A stretch of 64,000 nucleotides of DNA from Reyranella massiliensis 521 (GTDB lineage: Bacteria > Pseudomonadota > Alphaproteobacteria > Reyranellales > Reyranellaceae). The stretch lies in NCBI RefSeq assembly GCF_000312425.1, contig NZ_HE997181.1, forward strand, positions 5,503,788 through 5,567,787, in the 5' to 3' direction. Numbering within the stretch: the stretch's first letter is position 1; every line of letters starts with the position of its first letter. The notes beneath the pieces are model-generated. The model was not told the origin of the DNA. It worked only from the letters and a program-made list of their open reading frames with translations, and made no database searches. A program made the translations under genes and the position numbers. Positions 45,798 to 54,702 of this stretch are shown here, one piece after another.

Positions 45798-47027
45798 TCA
45801 GCCGAATTTCGGCTTGGGGAACACCGCCTTGGCCGAGGCAAATTCCTCGGGGGCGATCACCTCGATATCGCCCTTGAGCGATTGCATGACGGCTGGCCGC
45901 CCGCCCTGGTTCTGGCCGTTCACGAACTTGGTCGGGCCGTAAGGTAGCAGGTCGGCCTTGTAGGTCGAGGCGGCGAGGGCCGCGGTGAGCTTCTCCTTGT
46001 CCGCCGACCCTGCATGTTCAAGCGCGTCGGCCAGCAGCATCACGTTGGAGTAGGTCAGATAGACCTCGAAGGTGAAGAGCGCGCCCGCAGCTTCGACACG
46101 CTTCTTCAATTCCTGCGCCTTGGCGCTCTTCGGGTTGAACCAGTGGTTGACGTCCATCATGTACTGCGAGACGTCGGGCATGTCCTTGACGAACTTGTAA
46201 TTGAAGCCGCCGCCCAGGATCGAATAGAAGCCCGCGACATTGACCTTCTGCTGGAACAGCGTGCGCGCCAGCAGCATGTACTCGTTGCCGTAGTTTGACA
46301 TCATCACGATGTCCGGCGCCATGGACCGGATGCGCAGGGCGATGTTGTCGAAGTTGCGCGTCGGATTGTCGTGCGCGATCAGCTCCTTCGCCGTGATCCC
46401 GACCGACGGAAGCTTGCCGGCCAGCAGCTTGGCGGTTCCGGTGCCGAACTCGCCCGATTCGTGGACGATAACCGCGGTCTTGGCGACATTGTTGGCGGCC
46501 TTGTTCAGGGCGCCCAGCGAGGCGATGCCGTCGTCGACGCACACACCGAAACCGGGCTTCAAGCGGAACACGTTCTTCAGGCCACGATTCACGATCAGGT
46601 CCGAGGCGCCGACGTCGATCAGGAAGGGCGTGTTGTACTTGGCGGCGGCCTGGCTGGCGGCGATGCCGACAGGGCTCTGGAAGCAGCCGATATAGGCCGC
46701 GACGCCCTGTTCGTTCATCTTCTCGACTTCACTCACGCCCACTTCGACCTTGGACTGGCTGTCGCCCAGCAAGGCCTCGAGCTTGGCGCCGCCCATCGAC
46801 TTGATGCCGCCCGCCTTGTTCACGTCCTCGACGGCCATGGTGCCGCCCAACCGGCTCTGCTGGCCGTTGTAGGCGACGAACCCCGTCACCGGATGGATCA
46901 TGCCGACTTTTACGGCGGCCGCCTGCGCGCCGCCGATCGACGGAAACCCGAGGGAGCCGGTGGCCAGTACGGCCGTTCCGGCGACGAACCCACGACGCGA
47001 AATCCGAACGCTCACGTGCTTTTTCAT
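45798..47027 (-). CDS. Branched-chain-type ABC transporter substrate-binding protein
   Basis: 409 aa from ATG 47027. The leader has a twin-Arg motif (ISRRGFVAGTAVLATGSLGF), so Tat export is likely. The mature protein is a type I periplasmic binding fold: KVGMIHPVTGFVAYNGQQSR, VEDVNKAGGIKSMGGAKLEA, ECFQS-like AYIGCFQSPVGIAASQAAAK and PDIVMMSNYGNEYMLLARTL. Ligand unknown. Downstream genes encode LivHMGF; upstream (85 bp) are MmgE/PrpD and two deacetylase-fold genes. AAGAAGAGG is the ribosome binding site. Confidence 0.92.
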   Translation of the reverse strand: MKKHVSVRISRRGFVAGTAVLATGSLGFPSIGGAQAAAVKVGMIHPVTGFVAYNGQQSRLGGTMAVEDVNKAGGIKSMGGAKLEALLGDSQSKVEVGVSEVEKMNEQGVAAYIGCFQSPVGIAASQAAAKYNTPFLIDVGASDLIVNRGLKNVFRLKPGFGVCVDDGIASLGALNKAANNVAKTAVIVHESGEFGTGTAKLLAGKLPSVGITAKELIAHDNPTRNFDNIALRIRSMAPDIVMMSNYGNEYMLLARTLFQQKVNVAGFYSILGGGFNYKFVKDMPDVSQYMMDVNHWFNPKSAKAQELKKRVEAAGALFTFEVYLTYSNVMLLADALEHAGSADKEKLTAALAASTYKADLLPYGPTKFVNGQNQGGRPAVMQSLKGDIEVIAPEEFASAKAVFPKPKFG

Positions 47028-47112
47028 CGTGAAGCCTCTTCTTGGTTCCCTGAGGCGAACGCTACGACAGCGACTGCCAGGGAGCAATCGCGATGCCAAC
47101 TCGGGGCCAAAC

Positions 47113-48447
47113 TCAGGATTGCAGGACAGAGCGCAAGTCGCTCACGCGGTCGAGGGTCAGGATCTTCTGCCGTGCCGCGTCGGCTGTCTCGTGCGACCAC
47201 ACGCGCGCCGTGAGGGAGAAGTACTTGGCCGTGAGTTCTTCCCGCGAATAGGGGTCCTGGTCGTCGCCGCGATTGGCTTCCACCGCCGCCGTGAGCGTGC
47301 GGCCGTCGCGCAGCCTGAGATCGACCCGGGCGGGGCGGACCTGCGGCAAGCGCGAGGTCATCGCCTTGTCCTCGACCACGAAGACCCGCTTGGCGAGGGC
47401 CTGCACGCGCTCGTCCCGCAAGGCATCCCAGGTGAAGTTCTCGACGGCGGAAGAGCCACGAACCAGCCGGGTTGCCACGGCGAAGGGCACGGAGAACTTG
47501 GCGCCCAGCGTGTTGCGCGGCGCCTGGTCGTCGAGTTCGGCGGCGTAGAGATAGCTCGCGACATCGACGCGCTCGACAGCATCGGGGGCGACCCGCTCGC
47601 GTGCGAGCAGGAGATCGAGGGCATCCAGCGCGCCGTGATTGTAGCGGCAGCAGGAATGGAGCTTGAAATAGTTATGGTCGATCTGCCAGTCGCGGCCGAG
47701 CCCGTCGATCATCTTCGCCGTGTCGAAGGTCTCCGATACGACCCGGCCGAACACGCTCGACAGCCCGTCGCGTTCGCCAACGAACCCTGCTTCGATCAGG
47801 TCTATCGCCATCAGCGCCATGCGGTTCGAGATGCCGGCATAGGCATTCCGTACCGTGCCGCCCTCCAGCATGGTCCGCTTGGAGGTGGCAAGCGTCAGCG
47901 AAGACGCGACGTTGATCGTCTCGCGAATCCGGGCGGCATCGTAGCCCAGCAGCTTCGCGACGGCGGTGGCGGCGCCCACCGTGCCCCAGGTGCCGTGCGG
48001 ATGCATGTCGGGTCGAAGCGCGGCGGCGATGCCGATGCGCGCGCCGATCTCGTAGCCCAGGATCAAGGCTTCCATCACGGCCTTGCCTGAGAGCCCCTTG
48101 ATCTCGGCCAGTGCCCACACGGCGGGCAGGGCATGGATGGCGGGATGACCCTTGGCGAAGCGGTTGCCTTCGTCCATTTCGAGGAAGGTGCCGGCCGTGC
48201 CGTTCAGGAAGGCGGCCGCGGCGGACACGGCTTTCTTGTCCGTGCCGATCACCGATGCCTCGCCCGCCGGGCTGACGGCGAGCTTGGCCGTCAGCGCCTG
48301 CATCTCCGGTTCCGCCGCACCGCCGGCAATAGCGCCGATCGTGTCGAGCATGACGTAGGAGGTTTGTTCGACCGTCGCCGGTTTCAGTGATTCCAGGCGG
48401 AAGTCGGCGACGAAGGAAGCCAGGGTGTCGAGCCAGAAGGCGGTCAC
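47113..48447 (-). CDS. MmgE/PrpD family protein
   Basis: 444 aa, GTG start. Family patterns: MLDTIGAIAGGAAEPEMQAL, SVIGTDKKAVSAAAAFLNGT, HPAIHALPAVWALAEIKGLS, LPGTWGT-like HPHGTWGTVGAATAVAKLLG and FKLHSCCRYNHGALDALDLL. Known members are 2-methylcitrate dehydratase and cis-aconitate decarboxylase; many catabolic members are uncharacterised. It starts 4 bp after the deacetylase-fold gene, and the transporter follows, so it probably acts on the imported compound. No other methylcitrate-cycle gene is near, arguing against a true PrpD role. Confidence 0.9.
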   Translation of the reverse strand: MTAFWLDTLASFVADFRLESLKPATVEQTSYVMLDTIGAIAGGAAEPEMQALTAKLAVSPAGEASVIGTDKKAVSAAAAFLNGTAGTFLEMDEGNRFAKGHPAIHALPAVWALAEIKGLSGKAVMEALILGYEIGARIGIAAALRPDMHPHGTWGTVGAATAVAKLLGYDAARIRETINVASSLTLATSKRTMLEGGTVRNAYAGISNRMALMAIDLIEAGFVGERDGLSSVFGRVVSETFDTAKMIDGLGRDWQIDHNYFKLHSCCRYNHGALDALDLLLARERVAPDAVERVDVASYLYAAELDDQAPRNTLGAKFSVPFAVATRLVRGSSAVENFTWDALRDERVQALAKRVFVVEDKAMTSRLPQVRPARVDLRLRDGRTLTAAVEANRGDDQDPYSREELTAKYFSLTARVWSHETADAARQKILTLDRVSDLRSVLQS

Positions 48448-48451
48448 GGCG

Positions 48452-49384
48452 TCAGCCCATCATCGTGTCGATATAGTGCCGGGCAACTTCGCCGGGCGTG
48501 GCCTGCCAGGCATTGCCGAAGCGCTCGACCCGGCGCAGGGCCTCGTCGAGATACTTGATGCGGTGCGCCATGCCCATCAGCCACGGGTGGATCGACAGGT
48601 TGAACACCTGACCGCCCTCGTGGTGCAGCAGCTCGAACGCCTCGCCCACGATGTCGGGATAGCGCGTGGTCGGGATGCGGCGCAGCCAGAGTTGCTGCAC
48701 GTCGTCCCACTCCGGCTGGTTGGGCAGCGAGACGAACTTCCGTCCACCTACTTTCATCGGATAGGGCTGATCGTCGTTCGGCCAGTCGAGTGCGTAGTCG
48801 AGCCCCGCCTCGGCCAGCAAACCGGGCGTGCGGGTGCTTTCGCCATAGTCCTGGCCGAGCCAGCCGGTCGGGCGCACGCCGGAAGCTTTCTCGACGGCGG
48901 CAATCGAGGATTCGATCTCCGCTTTTTCTTCGGCCTCGGTCATCTTCGAGGTGATCATGCGGTTAGCCGAATGGCCGTGCGCGATGAACTCGTATTTCCG
49001 CTTCTTGAACTGCTCGATCAGGAAGGGGTAGCGCTCGGCGGCCAGTGCATTCACCGCCACGCCGGCACGGATCTGATAGCGGTCGAGCACGTCGAGCACC
49101 CGAAAGATGCCGACCCGGTTGCCATACTCACGCTGTGTCCAGGTGCGGTAGTCGGGCACGAAACTGCCGTACTCGCCGACATAGCGCGGGTCCTTATGAC
49201 TCTTCTCGTCCGGCAGCAGTTCCCAGTATTCGAGATGCAGCAGTACGAAGGAGGCAACGCGGGCATTGCGCGGCCAATTGAGCTTCGGCCGGAGCGGAAA
49301 CGGCGAATAGTCGTACCAGGGATTGTCCATCCCGGCCCTGAGCGGCGGCGGGTTCTTGGGGATATTATTGGGAGGGGTGCTCAT
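48452..49384 (-). CDS. Polysaccharide deacetylase-fold protein, PuuE (allantoinase)-like, copy 1
   Basis: 310 aa. Matches the PuuE-type subgroup of the NodB fold: REYGNRVGIFRVLDVLDRYQ, KYEFIAHGHSANRMITSKMT, KASGVRPTGWLGQDYGESTR, EAGLDYALDWPNDDQPYPMK and FNLSIHPWLMGMAHRIKYLD. The NodB catalytic Asp-Asp is replaced (LLHLEYWE) and the His-x3-His pair is absent, as in metal-free PuuE allantoinase. It probably hydrolyses a C-N bond of a ureide, cyclic amide or imide and not chitin. It overlaps functionally with its neighbour copy 2, 1 bp away. The true substrate is uncertain. Confidence 0.85.
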   Translation of the reverse strand: MSTPPNNIPKNPPPLRAGMDNPWYDYSPFPLRPKLNWPRNARVASFVLLHLEYWELLPDEKSHKDPRYVGEYGSFVPDYRTWTQREYGNRVGIFRVLDVLDRYQIRAGVAVNALAAERYPFLIEQFKKRKYEFIAHGHSANRMITSKMTEAEEKAEIESSIAAVEKASGVRPTGWLGQDYGESTRTPGLLAEAGLDYALDWPNDDQPYPMKVGGRKFVSLPNQPEWDDVQQLWLRRIPTTRYPDIVGEAFELLHHEGGQVFNLSIHPWLMGMAHRIKYLDEALRRVERFGNAWQATPGEVARHYIDTMMG

Positions 49385-49385
49385 C

Positions 49386-50285
49386 TCACGCCTCCTTCCC
49401 GAGATGTTGCTGGAAGGGTTTCAGCCCATTGGCGACGTACCAGTCGAGAATCTCCTCGGCGGTGCAAACCCAGGCATCCTTGTGCTTGCGAATGTAGGAA
49501 AGTGCCCGGTCGAGGTGTCTCAGCCGATGCGGCGCACCCATCATGTAGGGATGCAGGGCGATGCACATGACGCGGCCATTCTCCTGGCCCTCGCGATAGA
49601 CCGTGTCGAAATGATCGATGATCATCTGCGCGAATTCCTCCGCCTCGACCGGCTGGCGGTAGATCAGCGCATCGTTGAGATCCATCGTATAGGGCACGTG
49701 GATCAGGGTTCCGTGCTTGGTGACCAGCGGCGTCGGCTGGTCGTCGTGATAGAAGTCGCAGAAATAGTCGAGGCCGGCTTCCTTCACGAGATCGGGGGTG
49801 GCCATGGTGTTGGAGATCGCCGGCGAGAACCAGCCGCGCAGCTTGCGGCCGGTCAGGCGCAGGTGCGTCGCCTTGCTGTGTTCGATGACCTCGCGCTCTT
49901 CTTGTTCGCTGTAGCCCCAGTGATAGCGCGTGTTGAAGTAGCCGTGGCTCATATACTCCCAGCGGCGCGCTTCCATCGCCTCCAGGATCTCGGGATACAT
50001 CTCGATCACCGACATGGAGAGCGAGACGGTGCAGCGCACATTGTGCTTGTCCAGCACCTCGAACATGCGCCACAGGCCGACACGGTTGCCGTAGTCACGG
50101 CCGCCATAGCCCAGCACGTCGGGATGGGGCATGCGCGGCCAGGGATTACGGACACGCACCTCGGCCGGCACATACTCGTAATGTTCGATGTTGGGGCAAA
50201 CCCAGACGGCGACCCGTGCATTGTTGGGCCAAGAGAGCTTCGGCCGCGCGACGACGGGGGAATAGCCGAATCTGTAAGGGTCCAT
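49386..50285 (-). CDS. Polysaccharide deacetylase-fold protein, PuuE (allantoinase)-like, copy 2
   Basis: 299 aa from ATG 50285; an upstream start would add an unlikely leader. Same arrangement as copy 1: GGRDYGNRVGLWRMFEVLDK, EYMSHGYFNTRYHWGYSEQE, RLTGRKLRGWFSPAISNTMA, DYFCDFYHDDQPTPLVTKHG and CIALHPYMMGAPHRLRHLDR. The metal triad is again missing (CPNIEHYEYV at motif 1). First gene of the leftward unit and divergent from xdhA across 81 bp. The two copies may form a heteromer or act on successive substrates. Confidence 0.85.
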   Translation of the reverse strand: MDPYRFGYSPVVARPKLSWPNNARVAVWVCPNIEHYEYVPAEVRVRNPWPRMPHPDVLGYGGRDYGNRVGLWRMFEVLDKHNVRCTVSLSMSVIEMYPEILEAMEARRWEYMSHGYFNTRYHWGYSEQEEREVIEHSKATHLRLTGRKLRGWFSPAISNTMATPDLVKEAGLDYFCDFYHDDQPTPLVTKHGTLIHVPYTMDLNDALIYRQPVEAEEFAQMIIDHFDTVYREGQENGRVMCIALHPYMMGAPHRLRHLDRALSYIRKHKDAWVCTAEEILDWYVANGLKPFQQHLGKEA

Positions 50286-50366
50286 CCTGGTGCTTTCTCT
50301 CCCTTGTTGGCGCGGCAAGTGCATCATGCGATTGACGTAGGCGCAACAGCTTGCATCCTTATTCGC

Positions 50367-51749
50367 ATGGCGGACCGATTAAGCTTCACCCTCAATGATC
50401 AGCCGGTCGAGATTACGGGCATCTCACCGATGACGACCCTGCTCGACTGGCTGCGCGACCGTCGCGGGCTGCGCGGCACCAAGGAGGGCTGTGCGGAGGG
50501 CGACTGCGGCGCCTGCACCGTCGTCCTGGAGCGCGAGGATGGGCGGCGCGAGGCCGTGAATTCCTGCATCGCCCTGTTGGGCCAGGTCGACGGACTGTCT
50601 GTGCGCACGGTCGAGGGCCTGTGCGGCGTCGATGGGGGCGCCCACCCGGTGCAGGTCGCGATGGCGGAAGCAGACGCCACCCAGTGCGGCTTCTGTACGC
50701 CGGGTTTCGTCATGTCGGCCTATGCCTTCGCCGCTGGGGGCGAGAAAGCCGAGGCCGATACGGTTCATGAAGCGCTGGCAGGCAATCTCTGCCGGTGCAC
50801 AGGCTATCGACCGATCGTGGAGGCCATGGGCCGCGTTGTCGGGCTCGCGATCGATCCGCCGCCGGCTCCGGCAGTGCGCCCGGCATCGGCTGCAATCGAT
50901 GGCGTCTTCTTCGCACCGCGCTCGCTCGACGAGTTGCTGACGCTGCGCAGCATGTATCCCGGCGCGAGACTGCTGGCCGGCGGCACCGACCTGGGGCTCG
51001 ACGCCAGCCGGGCCCGCAAGCCGCCGTCCACCATCATCCATCTCGCGCATGTCGCCGAGCTGAAGGGAATAGCTGCCGACGACGAGAAGATCACGATCGG
51101 CGCAGCCGTCACCTACACCGAGGCCGCGCCGACGCTGATCGAGGCCTTTCCGGCCTTGCGTCCCTATCTCTCGCGGCTGGGTTCGCGGCAGATCCGGAAT
51201 CTCGGTACCCTCGGCGGCAATGTCGGCAACGCCTCGCCCATCGGCGACATGCCGCCTGTTCTGATCGCGCTGGAGGCCAGCGTCAGACTGGTGTCGGGCC
51301 GCGGCGCTCGCGACCTGCCCCTCGAAGAGTTCTTTGTCGGCTACCGCAAGACGGCGCTGGCGCCCGACGAGGTGATCCAGAGCCTGTCGATGCCGCGCCT
51401 GTGGCCGGGTGAAGTCTTCTTCTGCGACAAGGTGAGCAAGCGGCGCGACCAGGATATTTCGACCGTCGCCGCGGCTTACCGTCTGCGGATCAAGGACGGC
51501 CGGATCGAGGACGCCCGTGTCGGCTTCGGCGGCATGGCGGCGACGCCAAAGCGGGCAACGCATGTCGAGGCGGCCTTGAAGGCGGAAGGTTTCGCGGCGG
51601 CCATCGCAGCGGTCGCCAACGACTTCCAGCCACTCAGCGATTGGCGCGGCACGGCCAGCTACCGTCTTCAGGTCGCGGCCAATCTGCTGCGCCGGCTGGA
51701 GCTCCGCATTGCCGAGCCGGCGCGTGTGTTGGAGCTCGAAGCCCTGTGA
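50367..51749 (+). CDS. xdhA: Xanthine dehydrogenase small subunit (two [2Fe-2S] plus FAD)
   Basis: 460 aa from ATG 50367. Plant-type [2Fe-2S] Cys at 42, 47, 50 and 67 (KEGCAEGDCGACTV); second cluster Cys at 107, 110, 142 and 144 (TQCGFCTPGF, GNLCRCTGYRP). The FAD domain has LLAGGTDLGLD and GTLGGNVGNASPIGDMPPVL. It passes electrons from the molybdenum subunit to NAD. The start of xdhB overlaps its stop. A possible promoter is TTGACG at 50332 with no strong -10. No xdhC maturation gene is beside it. Confidence 0.95.
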   Translation: MADRLSFTLNDQPVEITGISPMTTLLDWLRDRRGLRGTKEGCAEGDCGACTVVLEREDGRREAVNSCIALLGQVDGLSVRTVEGLCGVDGGAHPVQVAMAEADATQCGFCTPGFVMSAYAFAAGGEKAEADTVHEALAGNLCRCTGYRPIVEAMGRVVGLAIDPPPAPAVRPASAAIDGVFFAPRSLDELLTLRSMYPGARLLAGGTDLGLDASRARKPPSTIIHLAHVAELKGIAADDEKITIGAAVTYTEAAPTLIEAFPALRPYLSRLGSRQIRNLGTLGGNVGNASPIGDMPPVLIALEASVRLVSGRGARDLPLEEFFVGYRKTALAPDEVIQSLSMPRLWPGEVFFCDKVSKRRDQDISTVAAAYRLRIKDGRIEDARVGFGGMAATPKRATHVEAALKAEGFAAAIAAVANDFQPLSDWRGTASYRLQVAANLLRRLELRIAEPARVLELEAL

Positions 51750-54052
51750 ACGCCAAGGTCGGAACTGCACAGCGCCACGACAGTGCGTTGAAGCACGTCA
51801 CCGGACAGGCGCTCTATATCGACGACATGCCCGAGCCCCCCGGCACGCTGCACGGCGCGCTGGTGCTGAGCACAGTGGCCTGCGGTCGGCTGAAGAAGCT
51901 CGACCTCGCGGCGGCGGCGATATCGCCCGGTGTGAGCGCGGTGCTGGCGGCGGGCGACATTCCCGGTACGAACGATGTCGCAGCGGTCGGTCAAGGTGAG
52001 CCGCTGTTCGCAGTGAATCGTGTCGACTATGCCGGCCAGCCGTTGGCGCTGATCGTCGCCGAGAGCCTCGATGCCGCGCGGGCAGCCGTCGAGCGCGCTG
52101 TGGTCGAGATCGAGGAGGAAGAGCCCATCCTCGATATCGCGACGGCGCTCGCGAAAAAGGCCTATGTCCAGGCGCCAGCCACGTTGTTGCGAGGCGATCC
52201 AGAGGGCACCCTGCAACGTGCGCCGCATCGGCTGACCGCCGAGTTCAGCGTCGGCGGGCAGGAGCATTTCTACCTCGAGGGCCAGATCGCCTTTGCCCTA
52301 CCGGGCGAGGATGGCGACATCGTCGTGCATTCCTCGACCCAGCATCCGACGGAAGTGCAGCACATCTGCGCGCGCCTGCTGGGCTGCGACTTCAATCGCA
52401 TCACCGCCGTCGTGCGCCGTCTCGGTGGCGGCTTCGGCGGCAAGGAAAGCAACGCCTCGTGGGTGGCGGGTGCTGCGGCGCTTGCGGCCAACCACACCCG
52501 CCGGCCGGTGAAGCTTCGCCTGCCGCGCGAGATCGACATGATCGCCACCGGCAAGCGGCACGGCTTCGATTACCGCTACACGGTGGGCTTCGACAACGAG
52601 GGTCGGGTGCTGGCGCTCGATGCCGAGCTGGCGGCCGATGCCGGCTGGAGCCTCGATCTCACGCCGGGCGTCGTGGCGCGGGCGCTCACGCATACCGACA
52701 ACGCCTACTGGATCCCGCATTTCCGCGCCGTCGGCTATGCCTGCCGCACCAACAGGCAGTCCAACACAGCCTTCCGGGGCTTCGGTGGTCCGCAGGGCGT
52801 CGTGGTGATGGAGGATGCGCTGGACCGCATTGCCCATCGACTGGCGCGTAATCCCAACGACGTCCGCGCGCTCAACTTCTACGCCGAAGGGAAGGACGAG
52901 ACGCCCTACGGCCAGAAGGTCGACGAGAACCATCTGTTGCGCTGTTGGGCCGAAGTGAAGACAGGCGGTGCGTTGGAACGGCGGCGCGCCGAGGTCGATG
53001 CGTTCAATACCGGCCATCCGGTGTTGAAGCGCGGGCTCGGGCTGTTCCCCCTGAAGTTCGGCATCTCCTTCAATCTGCCGCACATGAACCAGGCGGGGGC
53101 GCTGGTTCATGTCTACACCGACGGCTCCATCCGCCTGAACCATGGCGGTACCGAGATGGGGCAGGGCCTCTTCATCAAGGTGGCGCAGGTCGTGGCCGAG
53201 GTGTTCAAGGTGGATATCGACCGTATCCGGCCGAGCGCAACGTCGACCGCCGAAGTTCCCAACACGTCACCGACGGCGGCTTCGACGGGCTCCGATCTCA
53301 ATGGCTGGGCGGCCTGGGAAGCGGCCAACACGATCAAGCAGCGCATGACGGCCTTCGCCGCGGAGCATTTCGGCGTCGCGCAAGACGACATCGAGTTCGC
53401 CGATGGCAATGTCCGCATCGCCAAGCCCGGTAGCAATCAGGTGCTGACTTTCGGCGAGCTGGCAAAGCTCTGCTGGCTGGGGCGTGTTTCGCTTTCCTCC
53501 ACTGGCTTCTACAAGACGCCCAAGATCCACTGGGATCCCGTGGCGATGCGCGGCCGGCCGTTCTTCTATTTCTCCTTCGGCGCGGCCATGGCCGAGGTGG
53601 CGATCGACACGCTGACCGGCGAGAGCCGCGTGCTGCGTGTCGACCTCGTGCAGGATTGCGGCGAGTCGCTCAATCCGGCGATCGACCTCGGCCAGATCGA
53701 AGGTGCTTTCGTGCAAGGGCAGGGGTGGCTCACCTGCGAGGAATTGTGGTGGGACGCCAAGGGCCGTCTCAAGACAGTGGGACCGTCGACCTACAAGATC
53801 CCCGGCAGCCGCGACGTGCCGCCTGTCTTCAATGTGAAGATGCTTGCCGATGCGCCGTCGCGCGAGGCGACGATCTTCCGTTCCAAGGCGGTGGGCGAGC
53901 CGCCATTGATGCTGGCGACCGCCGTGTGGACGGCACTCAAGGATGCAATCGGCGCCGCCACGAATCGCCGCGCGCCGGTACGTCTCGATGCGCCGGCTAC
54001 ACCCGAGCGCGTGCTCGCGGCGATCGAGAGGGCGCGAACAGTCGCTCGATGA
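51746..54052 (+). CDS. xdhB: Xanthine dehydrogenase molybdopterin-binding subunit
   Basis: 768 aa, GTG start overlapping xdhA. The three active-site residues of purine-oxidising enzymes are all present: Glu178 (EHFYLEGQ), Arg344 (NTAFRGFGGPQG) and Glu718 (SKAVGEPPLML). Thus genuine hypoxanthine/xanthine oxidation is likely, unlike aldehyde oxidases or nicotinate-type relatives. Cofactor-binding blocks RRLGGGFGGKESN and GGTEMGQGLFIKV are intact. The last 56 bp overlap the convergent TetR gene. The product, urate, would feed the ureide pathway suggested by the neighbouring PuuE-like genes. Confidence 0.95.
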   Translation: MNAKVGTAQRHDSALKHVTGQALYIDDMPEPPGTLHGALVLSTVACGRLKKLDLAAAAISPGVSAVLAAGDIPGTNDVAAVGQGEPLFAVNRVDYAGQPLALIVAESLDAARAAVERAVVEIEEEEPILDIATALAKKAYVQAPATLLRGDPEGTLQRAPHRLTAEFSVGGQEHFYLEGQIAFALPGEDGDIVVHSSTQHPTEVQHICARLLGCDFNRITAVVRRLGGGFGGKESNASWVAGAAALAANHTRRPVKLRLPREIDMIATGKRHGFDYRYTVGFDNEGRVLALDAELAADAGWSLDLTPGVVARALTHTDNAYWIPHFRAVGYACRTNRQSNTAFRGFGGPQGVVVMEDALDRIAHRLARNPNDVRALNFYAEGKDETPYGQKVDENHLLRCWAEVKTGGALERRRAEVDAFNTGHPVLKRGLGLFPLKFGISFNLPHMNQAGALVHVYTDGSIRLNHGGTEMGQGLFIKVAQVVAEVFKVDIDRIRPSATSTAEVPNTSPTAASTGSDLNGWAAWEAANTIKQRMTAFAAEHFGVAQDDIEFADGNVRIAKPGSNQVLTFGELAKLCWLGRVSLSSTGFYKTPKIHWDPVAMRGRPFFYFSFGAAMAEVAIDTLTGESRVLRVDLVQDCGESLNPAIDLGQIEGAFVQGQGWLTCEELWWDAKGRLKTVGPSTYKIPGSRDVPPVFNVKMLADAPSREATIFRSKAVGEPPLMLATAVWTALKDAIGAATNRRAPVRLDAPATPERVLAAIERARTVAR

Positions 54053-54635
54053 GTTCGCCGAGCGCGCGGTCCATGGCGCGTCGTGCTGCTTTTTCGTCTT
54101 TCGCCTCCGCGACCCAGAGAGCGGCTTCGTTGGAGGCGCCGGAGAGCAGGAAGGTGAGAGGCTCGATAGCCAGCGCCGGATCGGGCCGCTCCTCCAGTAC
54201 CGCGGCAATACCCTCGCGCAGGGAGCGCACGCCATGTGGCGCGTCGATTTCGCGCCAACGGTGCCAGCCCAGAACGGCGGGCGCGTCGATCAGGTAGATG
54301 CGCCGGACCGCCGGATCGAGACAGGCATCGAGGAAGGCGCGCATGCCCTCGACCAGCGTTTCCAACGGAGTGCGAGCGGGCACAGCGGTGTCGTCGATCA
54401 TCGTGGCGATCCCGCGCGCCACCTCTTCGACGACAGCCTCGAAGAGATCACGCTTGTCCCTGAAGTGATGATAGAGCGCGCCGCGCGTCACCTTAGCCCG
54501 CTTCACGATCTCCTCGGTTGCCGCCGCTTCGTAGCCGGCGGTCGCAAAGATCGCCCGTGCTTCCTTGAGGAGGGCGGCGCGAGTCGCGGCCAGCCGCTCG
54601 GCCTGAGTACGGGACGAGATCCGGGGTCTTGACAT
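53997..54635 (-). CDS. TetR family transcriptional regulator
   Basis: 212 aa. The N-terminal HTH is clear: LLKEARAIFATAGYEAAATE, EIVKRAKVTRGALYHHFRDK and RDLFEAVVEEV. The C-terminal ligand domain is of the TetR_C type with YLIDAPAVLGWHRWREIDA. The gene converges on xdhB, overlapping its 3' end by 56 bp, and diverges from a VOC gene. Two matching palindromes in the intergenic region are probable operators, so it likely represses itself and the VOC gene. Confidence 0.9.
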   Translation of the reverse strand: MSRPRISSRTQAERLAATRAALLKEARAIFATAGYEAAATEEIVKRAKVTRGALYHHFRDKRDLFEAVVEEVARGIATMIDDTAVPARTPLETLVEGMRAFLDACLDPAVRRIYLIDAPAVLGWHRWREIDAPHGVRSLREGIAAVLEERPDPALAIEPLTFLLSGASNEAALWVAEAKDEKAARRAMDRALGELIERLFAPSRSPRARARV

Positions 54636-54637
54636 AC

Positions 54638-54650
54638 ATACATCCTGTAT
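54638..54650. promoter_or_regulatory. Operator-like site 1 for the TetR regulator
   Basis: ATACA, 3-bp spacer TCC, TGTAT: an inverted repeat centred at 54644, just 3 bp before the TetR start codon. Half-sites match those of site 2. A TTGACA at 54629-54634 reading toward the VOC gene could be its -35 element. Self-repression by TetR is inferred. Confidence 0.5.
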
Positions 54651-54662
54651 CTAACTTCATGA

Positions 54663-54679
54663 ACATACAGATTGTATGT
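54663..54679. promoter_or_regulatory. Operator-like site 2 for the TetR regulator
   Basis: ACATACA, 3-bp spacer GAT, TGTATGT: a perfect 7-bp inverted repeat centred at 54671, 27 bp from site 1 and 23 bp before the VOC start at 54703. It sits where RNA polymerase would bind for the VOC gene. Both sites share the core ATACA-N3-TGTAT. Confidence 0.6.
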
Positions 54680-54702
54680 AAACCGCAACCATGGAGAGAG
54701 CA

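Noticed and set aside
46981-47100. N-terminal extension of the binding protein to 47099
   Set aside because: It would place residues before a clear twin-Arg signal sequence; ATG 47027 has its own AAGAAGAGG binding site.
47028-47112. Promoter or terminator between MmgE/PrpD and the binding protein
   Set aside because: TCCCTG and CAGGGA repeats are 28 bp apart and no promoter hexamers of quality were seen. I kept the genes as one probable unit.
49323-50366. Long N-terminal extension in frame with xdhA
   Set aside because: The 348 residues before ATG 50367 are antisense to the two PuuE-like genes; XdhA begins exactly at the ferredoxin-like domain after 50367.
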